A program made the translations under genes and the position numbers. The notes beneath the pieces were generated by a model that saw only the letters and a program-made list of their open reading frames with translations, did not search any database and had not been told where the DNA came from. Shown piece by piece: positions 51,042 to 62,238 of a DNA stretch of 64,000 bases. Positions within the stretch are counted from its first letter, which is position 1; each line of letters opens with the position of its first letter. This DNA is from Pegea sp. RAD2-039 (Eukaryota > Chordata > Thaliacea > Salpida > Salpidae), in the NCBI GenBank assembly GCA_034620365.1, contig JAQGEQ010000254.1, positions 124,001 through 188,000 of the forward strand, read 5' to 3'.

Positions 51042-51969
51042 ATTTTAAACATAAAAATTATCTAGAAAAAAATATTTGATTTACAAATTTTGAACATACT
51101 TTATAAATGAATAATTCTAGCTTTGAATAATATAATCTGAAAGTTGGTTACATACTTTAAAAATTAACTTTATTTGGCTAATATAAATACAGAACATGAA
51201 CTTATTTTTAATAAAGATAAATAAAGTAATTCGATATATATAAAAACAGTTTAAACAATCATTTTAAAGTTACTTGGCGATATATTAAATATGAAAAAAC
51301 TGAAGCGAGAAAAAAAAAATCAGCTGTAAAGAAAGGAAAGAAACCTTGAAGTGCTTTTCTATTCGATTTCTCTGTGCCTTGCCTTGCTTTGCTTTTTTGA
51401 TACCATCACTCAAAGCACACTCCGCATGACCGTTCTCTTTAAAACAATTGGATCACATAATGCATAAGCTCACTTATAAAATCAAAAAATGTGTCAAAAT
51501 AAAAAATTGTGTCTTTAATAATCAAAAACAGATTATGAACTTCATAAAAACGTAAAAACAATAAGCTGATATATTTTTAAAGTACATTTTTGACCAAATC
51601 CGATAACAGCACTTTAAATATTTATATGATAAATAATACCAAAATTTAAATTGTTTTTAGATATATCAAAATATTATTTTTGCAACTTTAAAAGAGTTTC
51701 AATATAAATTTTATTTGTTTTAAATTTATTCAACTCCACTATATTAAGAATAAACATAAAAAATTACCCTAACCCTATGATAATTTTAAACCCAATTTTG
51801 AAAAACTCATTTTAGTACCTTCCCATTTTATATCAAGTTTACTTACACTACCTCCTTTAATAGAAAACTAAAAGCTTTTCTAGATAAAATATCTATGAAG
51901 GTATTGAAATTTATAATTGTTTTCAGCAGTAAGGCTTAAAAAGATTTTTGCAACTACTTAACAAACTAT
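51042..51969. other. Upstream flank of NTF2-like copy 2
   Basis: Duplicated AT-rich sequence interrupted by a non-duplicated, less AT-rich patch (about 51300-51440). Similarity to the first flank ends at about 51970, exactly where retrotransposon sequence begins. Confidence 0.55.
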
Positions 51970-52385
51970 TTATTGTATTACAAAACTAAAAAATCAACAG
52001 CTCTGTCTTACAATGGATTGAAGATTACTGATCAGATAGAACCCAGCAAAATCTTCCTTAAAATCATCAGTTTCCAATTTTCCTATTTCATGGAAATTAT
52101 AATGGCATTAACAAATTTCTATCAGATGTTGACTGGATTTCTGTTTTCAACTCTTCCGAAGACATCAATACTATTTACTCAAGGTTTACTAACATCGTTA
52201 AAGAGTCAATCGAACAATTCATACCTTTGTATAGAGCCAGCAAAAAACCACATTTGCCCAAAAATTTAAAGAATTTACAACATTTAAAAAATCTCCTATA
52301 CGAATAAACTAAAACAGACCCTTCCATTAAATCTCTGTACAATGATCTTTGTATAGTTTAAAAGAAATCTATTTCTAATTTCTAT

Positions 52386-53669
52386 TTGGGAAGAGAAAGT
52401 GCAGTTTTATCTTCACCTTGCAAGAAAACCTTTCTTGGTTTCATAAATCGCAAGCATACGGCGAGATCTCAAATACCTCCCCTAATTGATTACAGCGACC
52501 AGCTTGTGATGGAACCAGAAAATAAAGCTGAGTTGCTAAACAATCAATTAAATTGCGTTTTTATTACCGATGATGGCAATACTCCTTCTCTCTCCTACTG
52601 CGACATTCTTACAAATGTCTCTGAGATGGTAGATCTTGACATAACGGTCAATATGGTATCTAAGGCTATTTCTTCTTTAAAATCATCAGTTTCCAACACC
52701 CCAGATCAGATCCCAGCTTTTTTTTGAAGAAAAACTACTTCCTCTTTATCACTACCTTTATCGTTTATCTTTAACTTGACTCTGAGGTGAGGAAGAGTTC
52801 CACAAATTTGAAAGAAAGCTGCTATTACTCCAATTCATAAAAAGGGTCCTAGAAACACCGCACTTAACTACAGACCAGTTTCGCTGACTTCAGTTATCTG
52901 CAGAACTCAAGAGCATATCATTCATAATCATATGACCAGTCATTTGATGGAGCACCATCTAATATCTGATGTTCAACATGGCTTTGTGAAACGGAGATCT
53001 TCCCTGACCCAACATTTCACTTTTCTTAATGAGCTTACAGCCCATTATGAAAGTAATACTCCATGTGACATCATATACCTTGATTTTTCTAAAGCGTTTG
53101 ATTCTGTCCCACACACTAAGCTCGTTACTGTATTGAAAAACTTAAAAATCAACAGCTTTATCTTACAGTGGATTGAAGATTACCTATCAGGTAGAACCCA
53201 ACAAACTCGTGTAGAAAGGTCTTTATCTACTTCTAGTCAAATCACTAGTGGTGTTCCCCAGGGTTCTGTTCTGGGTCCCCTTCTCTTTTTAATTTTCATC
53301 GAAGACCTCATCAGGAGATTAGTAGCAGTAGATGATGTCAGAGTGTTTGTGTATGCAGATGACATCAAGCTATTATCTTGTAATCTTTCAAAACTTCAAA
53401 CTGCACTACACACTGTAGAAGACTGGTCTGCGAATTGGCAGCTCAGATCCCAGCCCACAAAGTCTGTACTTATAACTTTTTCTCGTAAACCAGCTGGAAA
53501 TTGCTTGAACCAATACTCCATCAATGAATTTATTATTCAACGAGTATCTTCGGTCCTAGACCTTGGCATTACTCTATCATCTGACTTTAAATGGCGCAAT
53601 TATGTTTCCAAAATCTTTGGAAAATCAATCAACCTTGTCTACCTTATTGTAAAGACCTTTAATTCTTAG
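52386..53669 (+). pseudogene. LINE reverse transcriptase, broken frame
   Basis: The linker part at 52386-52727 reads FLGFINRKHTARSQIPPLID, then NVSEMVDLDITVNMVSKAIS. After a shift the sequence continues with WKKAAITPIHKKGPRN and LNYRPVSLTSV, then 52932-53669 holds RT palm motifs including YADD. The order linker, KxAxITPIHKKG, NYRPVSLTS, DFSKAFDSV, GVPQGS, YADD is the standard LINE RT order. It is defective because of stops and shifts. Confidence 0.88.
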
Positions 53670-53674
53670 AATCC

Positions 53675-54184
53675 ATGATTTTTAACAATTTTTTCAAATT
53701 GTACGTACGTCCAATTCTTAAATACAATGTTAGTGCATTGATGCCATATCAAGTTAGTGATATCAAAAAGATTGAGTCTGTTCAGGCCACATTTACAAGA
53801 TTAGTATGTAGAAAACTTAATATTAAATATGGTAGTTATAAACATCGTCTCAGTCTTTTCAATTTAGATACTTTGGAAATCCGACGGATTAAATACGTCT
53901 TAATTCTTATTTTTAAAATTCTCCACAATTTAATTGACATTCAGTTTGATGATTTCTTTTCTATTAGTCTTTCCTTCAAGTTATATCAGCTCAGACGACA
54001 CCCATTACACCTTAATAAGCCTATATCACCTAGTACATTGGTCAGAGCAAATTTTTTCTCATACCGTACAATTAATACATGGAATCAGCTGCCATCAGAC
54101 ATTACCATGTCGAAGTCACTCGCATTGTTCAAGCAGAAGTTGAACCGTTATAATATTGCCAACATTGTCATTTCTAAACTGTAA
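53675..54184 (+). pseudogene. LINE C-terminal region, shifted frame
   Basis: Continues the LINE protein in another frame after the stop at 53667. It contains KLYVRPILKYN, VQATFTRLVCRKLN, RHRLSLFNLDTLEIRR-type text and FSYRTINTWNQLPSDIT. These are the conserved thumb/C-terminal motifs of CR1/Jockey-type RTs (V.PILxY; RLxxLxLxxLxxRR; F..R....WN.LP). Not functional on its own. Confidence 0.85.
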
Positions 54185-54367
54185 TTATTTTTTCTTTCTT
54201 ATTTTATTAATATTTCATGTAATTGTTCACTGTTATATGCTTTGAGTAATATCGAAATACCATGTGTTACATCTTTTACTTTCTATATTTTTGGCTAAAT
54301 AGATGTTATTTGTGAGAATGTGTGTTAGCGAGAGGTAGTCTTTTCAGCTACCCTCCTTTGCATTTAT

Positions 54368-54392
54368 TGAAATAAATAAATAAATAAAATTT
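54368..54392 (+). repeat. AAAT-type tail of the LINE
   Basis: AAATAAATAAATAAA tract directly after the 3' UTR, typical of the short-repeat 3' ends of CR1/L2/Jockey-like elements. Confidence 0.75.
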
Positions 54393-55149
54393 AATTTTTA
54401 GCTCAGTATATACCTCTAAATTTGAAAAATCTAAAAAAAAGTTACATCATTTTATAAAAAACTTTATAAGATAATTTAAATTATCATTATTATTAGAAAA
54501 AATTTCTCTTTATGTGGACAACACATAAACTTACATACATATTACTTACAAGAAATCAGAATAAGCTGGATATTTTTTTCGTAAAACACCAGTGAAGGTT
54601 TTTAGATGCTCATTATGCGAACCAATAAAAAGCTCTACCACCTGCTATACATCACGTAAGTTTTCAAAGTTGTTTCAATACGAAACTTAGTATAGAAGCA
54701 ACAAGACATAAAATAAACTTAAAGTGCTAACACAACAGCTTTTTCTTCTAACTAATTTAAATTGCTTTTATTAGTTATAAGCTATTTTTGAACATATTGG
54801 CAATCGAATCATTGTATTTTATCCTTTCACTTTCGTGAAAATTGAGTGTTTGAAATAGTTTATTAGAAACCATTAAAAAATATCTAAGCACTTTACATTT
54901 CTCTCATTTAAGATAAAAAGTTTTCAAAATATTTTTTAAACATTTTGTAGGTTTAGATGACATAGTCGAGACTCCGACAAAGCCGTTAAAGTTTCCCCGC
55001 AAAATAAAGAAATGTTCTATTGATGTGGATCGTGATTACAAGAAAAGAGTAGTCACAAGTTTTACTCTTCGAAGTTTGTGAACCCATTTTTAATATTGAG
55101 TTACAAAATGCGGAAAAAATTATACTTAAAAAATAATTTAAAGTAAAAA
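54393..55149. other. AT-rich spacer between LINE and inverted LINE remnant
   Basis: No open frame or RNA signature. It ends at the inverted LINE 3' remnant. Confidence 0.45.
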
Positions 55150-55360
55150 GCTACATTTTTCATTTTATTGCAATAAACGTGAAGGAGGGTGCCTGAAAAG
55201 AGCATCTTTCGCTAACACATTTTTTCACAAACAATTTTTCTTATAATAATACCTATTAAAATATAACAAGATGGCATACTGAAATAACATGACATTTCGG
55301 TAGTCCTCAAAACATTGAACAATTACATAGAATGTTAATAATGGAAAAAGGTTAACTTAT
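55150..55360 (-). mobile_element. Inverted LINE 3'-UTR remnant
   Basis: The reverse complement matches the 3' UTR of the LINE at about 54185-54375: TGTAATTGTTCA, GTGTTAGCGA, TCTTTTCAG, ACCCTCCTT and the CATTTATTG-like end occur in the same order with many substitutions. It has only the 3' end, so it is a separate, strongly 5'-truncated copy of a related element. It stops where the duplicated block starts. Confidence 0.75.
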
Positions 55361-55363
55361 AGC

Positions 55364-57912
55364 AATATTAGAATGGTAGAACCAGATAGACATAAGGATT
55401 CTAATAATAAAATATTAGCAATATAAAGTAACAAAAGTAATTTATAAGCTTTTGAAAGTCTTTTAAGTTGTTAATCCTTATTAATTATTACTAGATTGAA
55501 TCCTGAAGTTTTGAAACTTGTATCGATAATTTTATTTACTTACAATGTATTCAGATCATTTACTACTTTACAAATGTATTTTGTTTGATTTGAAAATCAA
55601 CCAAGTTCTAGTATTAGATAATTTACTTGATCAATACATCATCTAATTTATCTTCTGTTTAAATAAACTCTTCTCTCATATAGTTGGCATTTGAGTTAAA
55701 TTATTCAGCAAAGTATTTTGATTTTCAGATGACAATTGAGAGAAGTTCAAGCAAAGTTATTTGATCATGGTGATCTGCTGTGTAATCTTAGTTAAGAGGT
55801 TTCAATCTTTTATTTAAAAGACTTAAATAGTTCATAATAAATTCATAAAAGTGGAAATGGAAATTGCTTCAAAAACCTTTAAAAAGTCGAAATTACGATT
55901 GGCTCAACATTTTATTATCCAAAATTGAAGATCAAATCCGCTGTAGCTTCGAAAACTTCACTTCCCTGAACACGTGACTTCATATGAGTTGAAATTTCTT
56001 TCATAAAGTCTCAGGCACGATTTGGAAACCAACTTAACGAGTTTATTGGAATGAAAGTTTGAAAAACTCGTAAAAATAAAATTAGCATAAGATGAGGTGG
56101 TGTCATGACGTCATAAGGTCTCGAGGTCGGTTGCTAGGTGACAAGCCATCCTCATTGTGTATATGGGGCTGATTTTCTGTTAACAAATTAACCAATCACA
56201 TCTCTTCCTACATCAATCGCGTTTTACTCACTTCTTAGAGGTTCCAGAACCTAATCCTGTGGAATCAAAGCTCTGGTTGGAGGCTGCAGGGGAAGCAGGG
56301 GCACCAAATCGACTTGCACCTTGATGGGAGGCAACAGGAAAGCTTGTTGCTGATGCTGCAAACCCGATGTACTCGCTGATTGGTTGCTTCTATTTCCTTG
56401 TATCTGTGACGTCATCAGTGCGTGATTAGCAAAGGGTTGATTGATGGAAAAGTTATTCTTGCTGAAATGTCGAGATGTTCCGCTGAAAACGGAGTTTGAA
56501 CCGATGCTACCAAAAGTAGTAGTTGCCCCCGAATGCAGGCCCCGTCCCGATACCACCAGTTGCAGGTCAATCAAAGGCGCTGAAACAGTTGTTGGCCAAC
56601 TGACAAGGGACGAGGAAGGTTCCTGGGCCGTTTACTTGGGTTGGTTGAAACTATCCAAGGTGGTAGTGCTGAAGATAGATTTGAAATTACTTACTGATGA
56701 AGATTAGATGCAGATGATGACCATAAAAGTAAAGATCTCTTGCTGTTGATGAAGAAAAAGTTGATGAAACGGAAAGATTAGTAGAAGATGAAGATTGTGA
56801 TTTGTTCATTTAAGGGTTTTCATAAATCTTTGGATCAATTGATGCACAAACCTTATAAGTAGCTCCAACTATTAAACAGCCATAAAAGGCACAAAAGTTG
56901 TTACTTCTTCCTTCTATACCAGCGCGGGAAGTATCAAATACAGAACATCGGAAGTCTGATGGTTTCCATCTGATATGTCTTACCTTTTATCAAGTTACTA
57001 TGAGGTTGGAAAGCCACCATCAATATGTGGTCAATAGTTGATGCTAGTTTGTAGTAGTTTTTGTTAAATTATAAAAATATTAAAACTCTTTTGTTGTTTT
57101 GACAAAATTAATAGTTTGAAAAATAATAAAACAAAATGAAATGTATTAAATGTGATCAATTATATAAGATCATTACATTAAGATACATTGAGTCAGAATT
57201 CGTAGATTTATATTTCGTTGTGACTCATATAGTTGGTATTTAAGTTTGAGTTAAATTGATTTAAGTGTTCCGGTTCGGCGACACTGCGGTTGTAGATTTG
57301 TTTGAAAAGTAGTTTAGGTATCTTGTGCGAATTGCTGGAATTTTCAGACCTGAATCATATGTTTAAGAAGTGATGTAGTTAGTTGAGTTTGTAGTTAAAC
57401 CGACTCGCTTATCCCGCGCCAAATAAAAGTTTGAAAAAATATAAAACAGAATGAAATGTATAAAATGTGACTCTTTAAATTACATTGACTCAGAGAATTA
57501 GTCATTGTAAAGCTGGCAAATAAGGGAAGAATATAAATTAATTACAAAATTAAATTATTTAACCTTTCACTTTCGAGAAAATCGAGTGTTATAAACAGTT
57601 TATCAGAAACCATTTCTTTTGTTTAAGATAAAAAGTTTTCAAAATATTTGAAAATAGAAATATTTTGAGAAAATAAAATTGTATACCTTGCACCACATAC
57701 ATTTATATAATATGCTTTGATTTCGAGTTTTCTTCTCTTCTAATTTTTGAAAACTATGAAGAACTAAAAGCTTAGAGATACTTTTGATCTATATTCCTAA
57801 ATCTATTTTATATATATCATAAAATTTCTTTTGAGTATAAAATCGGTAATACCTTTAAGATTAAATTTTATACAGTTTATTTAACAATAAATAAGTTATT
57901 TTTTCAGTTTCT
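55364..57912. repeat. Duplicated block, copy A
   Basis: Repeated at 58436-60984 with a constant 3072-bp offset and very few differences, mostly near the block edges; I see none in the GC-richer core (about 56.1-57.4 kb). It ends where the two copies diverge after a TTTAACAATAAATAAGTT-type sequence. It carries the Gln/Ser-rich exon-like segment described below and an otherwise AT-rich flank. Confidence 0.93.
56225..56610 (-). CDS. Unrecognised Gln/Ser/Pro-rich exon-like segment, copy A
   Basis: A GC-richer stretch. One minus frame is open for over 107 codons (56574 to 56251) with QGNRSNQSAST, LQHQQQAFLLPP and PLLPLQPPTRALIPQD. A second minus frame near its end reads FPVASHQGASRFGAPASPAA, then SFDSTGLGSGTSKK, and leads straight into a strong GTGAGT donor at 56229-56234. 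The composition resembles the disordered, FG/Ala-Pro-rich tails of endocytic adaptors, in keeping with the neighbouring epsin exon, but I cannot assign it to a family. Upstream frames are broken, so it may be a decayed exon or have an unresolved splice. Confidence 0.35.
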
Positions 57913-57934
57913 CAACATTAAACATTTTTTAAAC

Positions 57935-58433
57935 ATATAGTTTGTAGAATAAATATTCGAACTTCATCCAATTTATTGTGGTGGTGAAAATGATTTTAAT
58001 GTAACGACCTAAGATTTGATAGAATTCGGTCCAAATGACATTTGATTAACAATTCGATCTTATGAAGATGAGTTAGAAGAAGAAGGGATTATTGTTTGAT
58101 TGTGTTGAGGGTGGTGGGGGTTTGTTAGAAGTTGGTTGTTGTAAGCCCAAGGTGAGTGGTGGTTTGTAGCCATCATTTGATTAGAAAAGGTTGGTTGCTG
58201 TGGTAACATGGCAGCAGGTTGTCCAGTGATAAACACGTTTTGTGAAGGAAATGCTGGCACTGATGGTTGAGATGGAAATAGAAGGATGGTTATTGGGTAG
58301 GTTGCCATGGAAGCGGGCATCATTTGAGGGGTAGATATGGTTGGGGCCACATTAATTGTAGTGACACTGGTTGGACCTTTACCAATTGGTGCACCACGCA
58401 TTTGGTTCAGAGAAACTGAATTAATTTGAGTTG
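57935..58433 (-). pseudogene. Partial duplicate of the epsin 3' exon, frameshifted
   Basis: Matches 62205-62602. It encodes QINSVSLNQMRGAP, ITGQPAAMLPQQPTFSNQMM and TNHHSPW, as in the intact exon. One base is missing relative to the intact copy (near 58147), which changes the end from GLQQPTS...NPLFF to YNNQLLTNPHHPQ...SSSNSSS. It lacks the DPW region and has no upstream exons beside it, so it is a duplication by-product. Confidence 0.85.
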
Positions 58434-58435
58434 GC

Positions 58436-60984
58436 AATAATAGAATGGAGGAACCAGATAGAAATAAGGATTCTAATAATAAAATAATAACAATTTAAAG
58501 TAACAAAAGTAATTTATAAGCTTTTGAAAGTCCTTTAAGTTGTTAATCCTTATTAATTATTACTAGTTTGAATCCTGAAGTTTTGAAACTTGTATCGAAA
58601 ATTTTATTTACTTACAATGTATTCAGATCATTTACTACTTTACAAATTTATTTTGTTTGATTTGAAAATCAACCAAGTTCTAGTATTAGATAATTTACTT
58701 GATCAATACATCATCTAATTTATCTTCTGTTTAAATAAACTCTTCTCTCATATAGTTGGCATTTGAGTTAAATTATTCAGCAAAGTATTTTGATTTTCAG
58801 ATGACAATTGAGAGAAGTTCAAGCAAAGTTATTTGATCATGGTGATCTGCTGTGTAATCTTAGTTAAGAGGTTTCAATCTTTTATTTAAAAGACTTAAAT
58901 AGTTCATAATAAATTCATAAAAGTAGAAATCGAAATTGCTTCAAAAACCTTTAAAAAATCGAAATTACGATTGGCTCAACGTTTTATTATCCAAAATTGT
59001 AGATCAAATCCGCTGTAGCTTCGAAAACTTCACTTCCGTGAACACGTGACTTCATATGAAGTGAAATTTCTTTCATAAAGTCTCAGGCACGATTTGGAAA
59101 CCAACTTAACGAGTTTATTGGAATGAAAGTTTGAAAAACTCGTAAAAATAAAATTAGCATAAGATGAGGTGGTGTCATGACGTCATAAGGTCTCGAGGTC
59201 GGTTGCTAGGTGACAAGCCATCCTCATTGTGTATATGGGGCTGATTTTCTGTTAACAAATTAACCAATCACATCTCTTCCTACATCAATCGCGTTTTACT
59301 CACTTCTTAGAGGTTCCAGAACCTAATCCTGTGGAATCAAAGCTCTGGTTGGAGGCTGCAGGGGAAGCAGGGGCACCAAATCGACTTGCACCTTGATGGG
59401 AGGCAACAGGAAAGCTTGTTGCTGATGCTGCAAACCCGATGTACTCGCTGATTGGTTGCTTCTATTTCCTTGTATCTGTGACGTCATCAGTGCGTGATTA
59501 GCAAAGGGTTGATTGATGGAAAAGTTATTCTTGCTGAAATGTCGAGATGTTCCGCTGAAAACGGAGTTTGAACCGATGCTACCAAAAGTAGTAGTTGCCC
59601 CCGAATGCAGGCCCCGTCCCGATACCACCAGTTGCAGGTCAATCAAAGGCGCTGAAACAGTTGTTGGCCAACTGACAAGGGACGAGGAAGGTTCCTGGGC
59701 CGTTTACTTGGGTTGGTTGAAACTATCCAAGGTGGTAGTGCTGAAGATAGATTTGAAATTACTTACTGATGAAGATTAGATGCAGATGATGACCATAAAA
59801 GTAAAGATCTCTTGCTGTTGATGAAGAAAAAGTTGATGAAACGGAAAGATTAGTAGAAGATGAAGATTGTGATTTGTTCATTTAAGGGTTTTCATAAATC
59901 TTTGGATCAATTGATGCACAAACCTTATAAGTAGCTCCAACTATTAAACAGCCATAAAAGGCACAAAAGTTGTTACTTCTTCCTTCTATACCAGCGCGGG
60001 AAGTATCAAATACAGAACATCGGAAGTCTGATGGTTTCCATCTGATATGTCTTACCTTTTATCAAGTTACTATGAGGTTGGAAAGCCACCATCAATATGT
60101 GGTCAATAGTTGATGCTAGTTTGTAGTAGTTTTTGTTAAATTATAAAAATATTAAAACTCTTTTGTTGTTTTGACAAAATTAATAGTTTGAAAAATAATA
60201 AAACAAAATGAAATGTATTAAATGTGATCAATTATATAAGATCATTACATTAAGATACATTGAGTCAGAATTCGTAGATTTATATTTCGTTGTGACTCAT
60301 ATAGTTGGTATTTAAGTTTGAGTTAAATTGATTTAAGTGTTCCGGTTCGGCGACACTGCGGTTGTAGATTTGTTTGAAAAGTAGTTTAGGTATCTTGTGC
60401 GAATTGCTGGAATTTTCAGACCTGAATCATATGTTTAAGAAGTGATGTAGTTAGTTGAGTTTGTAGTTAAACCGACTCGCTTATCCCGCGCCACATAAAT
60501 GTTTGAAAAAATATAAAACAGAATGAAATGTATAAAATGTGACTCTTTAAATTACATTGACTCAGAGAATTAGTCATTGTAAAGCTGGCAAATAAGGGAA
60601 GAATATAAATTAATTACAAAATTAAATTATTTAACTTTTCACTTTCGAGAAAATCGAGTGTTATAAACAGTTTATCAGAAACCATTTCTTTTGTTTAAGA
60701 TAAAAAGTTTTCAAAATATTTGAAAATAGAAATATTTTGAGAAAATAAAATTGCATACCTTGCACCACATACATTTATATAATATGCTTTGATTTAGAGA
60801 TTTCTTCTCTTCTAATTTTTGAAAACCATGAAGAACCAAAAGCTTAGATGACTTAGAGATACTTTTAATCAAAATTCCTATATTTATTTTATATATATGT
60901 TAGAATTTCTTTAGAGTAATAAAATATTAACATCTTAAAGATTAAATTCTATGCAGTTTATTTAACAATAAATAAGTTTTTTCA
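58436..60984. repeat. Duplicated block, copy A'
   Basis: Second copy of 55364-57912. Its left edge abuts the truncated epsin duplicate; its right edge is followed by about 1.2 kb of unique sequence before the intact epsin exon. This arrangement fits a tandem duplication with one breakpoint inside the epsin exon. Confidence 0.93.
59297..59682 (-). CDS. Unrecognised Gln/Ser/Pro-rich exon-like segment, copy A'
   Basis: Identical in sequence to the copy at 56225-56610 as far as I can see, including the GTGAGT donor. The same caveats apply. Confidence 0.35.
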
Positions 60985-62204
60985 TTTTTTCAACACTCTA
61001 CAATCATTGAGAGAAATTGACATAATTATATTCATCATAACATATTTTCTTTGATGAGGTCGATAAATATTTTTGCTATTTCTTATAAAATCAAAATTTT
61101 AATTGATACAAATTAACTTATGCAAAGTGGAAATACAAAAACTTACATATTTGTTTGATACTGTAGATCATTTGTTATTCCAATTTTAAATGATTCATTT
61201 TCTTTGTGATTAGTTGATTCAAGTGTTAAGATCTTCTTGTCTTCTAATAAAACGGATCGGAAACTTTATTATTGTGGAGTTTTTTCTTTGAATTAAATAT
61301 AAATACTAACCCTATCATTGGATAAATAAATAGAAATAGTAAGTCAAAGGTTAACTACGTCATCTCTTTGCAGTTGTTAGGGTAATCCCCGGTAGTATAA
61401 ATGGCTCATATTCTCTTCAATATTTATAAAATTAATATTACTGACTACTCTGCATCACCCAATTGGTTCCCTACTAACCTGTAGCTTCAATCCAGACAAC
61501 TCAATCTATCTACTGGAAAATATTTCTATCAGTCAATAAAAACCCTTAAAACTATAAACCAGTGATTCATCATCTACATTTGTGTGAAAATATTCAAACT
61601 AAACATTCTAATAATCTTTAAGCATAAAACAACTTTGAATCCAAAAGATACAAACAAAATACAAATCTGCTTTATTAATTTTATGTCTGAAGAAGAAGGC
61701 TGATCATATATAAAGATTTGATGAGGCTATACTTGTAGTACATTTTTACTTGATGTAAAATTCTTTATTAAAAATCCACCCTTAAAGCTATCATTACAAC
61801 GAGCTTGAAATGAAATTGAAAAATGATTCTAATGACATGGAGTCTTTTAAGATCAATTGATGAGTCAACTAAAGACTCTATAAAGAGATGAAAAAGAAAC
61901 AAATAAAGAGGAAGTTGTCTATTAGCTAAACAAACAGATTATCTGAACAAATTGAAGCAGTATTAGCAAGTCAACTGCACTTGAAGCACATATACTACTA
62001 GTATGTAGGTGTGAATGATTTCTAACTAATGACGAATACTGCAAAGTACTATTCAATAATGACATTGTTGTTTGGTCGAGACATCTATTTTCACAATATA
62101 TTAAAAATTGTCGTCTATGTACAGTAAAAAATTAAATGCAAACAAAATTAAAGAGAATTTTAAGGTGATATGAAATTTGGAAAAGTGTGGGTTTGAATTT
62201 CAGT
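60985..62204. other. Spacer between duplicated block and epsin exon
   Basis: AT-rich. It contains one member (about 61390-61580) of a short dispersed repeat shared with 63120-63410. No gene was seen. Confidence 0.5.
61390..61580 (+). repeat. Dispersed repeat, member 1
   Basis: Shares TTCTCTTCAATA, CAGACAACTCAATCTATCTA and CAGTCAATAAAAACC in the same order with 63150-63400, though the second copy has extra sequence in the middle. The ending resembles a poly(A)-signal context. Nature unknown. Confidence 0.6.
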
Positions 62205-62238
62205 AAATAAATAGTTTGTTGAATAAATATTCGATGAG

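Larger units (their letters stand above)
51970..54392 (+). mobile_element. Degenerate non-LTR retrotransposon (CR1/Jockey/L2-like LINE)
   Basis: A 5'-truncated element. It contains an endonuclease-to-RT linker region (52130-52727), the reverse transcriptase (about 52810-53669), a C-terminal region (53675-54184), a 3' UTR and a 3' tail of AAAT repeats (54368-54392). RT motifs include DIIYLDFSKAFDSVPH, SGVPQGSVLGPLLFLIF and the catalytic YADDIKLL. Frame breaks (internal stops near 52310 and 52360, a shift near 52725, a stop and shift at 53667-53675) make it inactive. The most 5' part is rearranged, with RT-derived sequence placed upstream of the linker region. Confidence 0.9.

Noticed and set aside
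52932-54184. Possible active retrotransposon or domesticated RT
   Set aside because: Stops and frameshifts interrupt the protein, the endonuclease is missing and the 5' end is scrambled. It is a dead LINE.
56441-56707. 88-codon plus-strand frame, repeated at 59513-59779
   Set aside because: Opposite-strand shadow of the GC-richer duplicated core. Its duplication only reflects the block copy and it has no recognisable domain.
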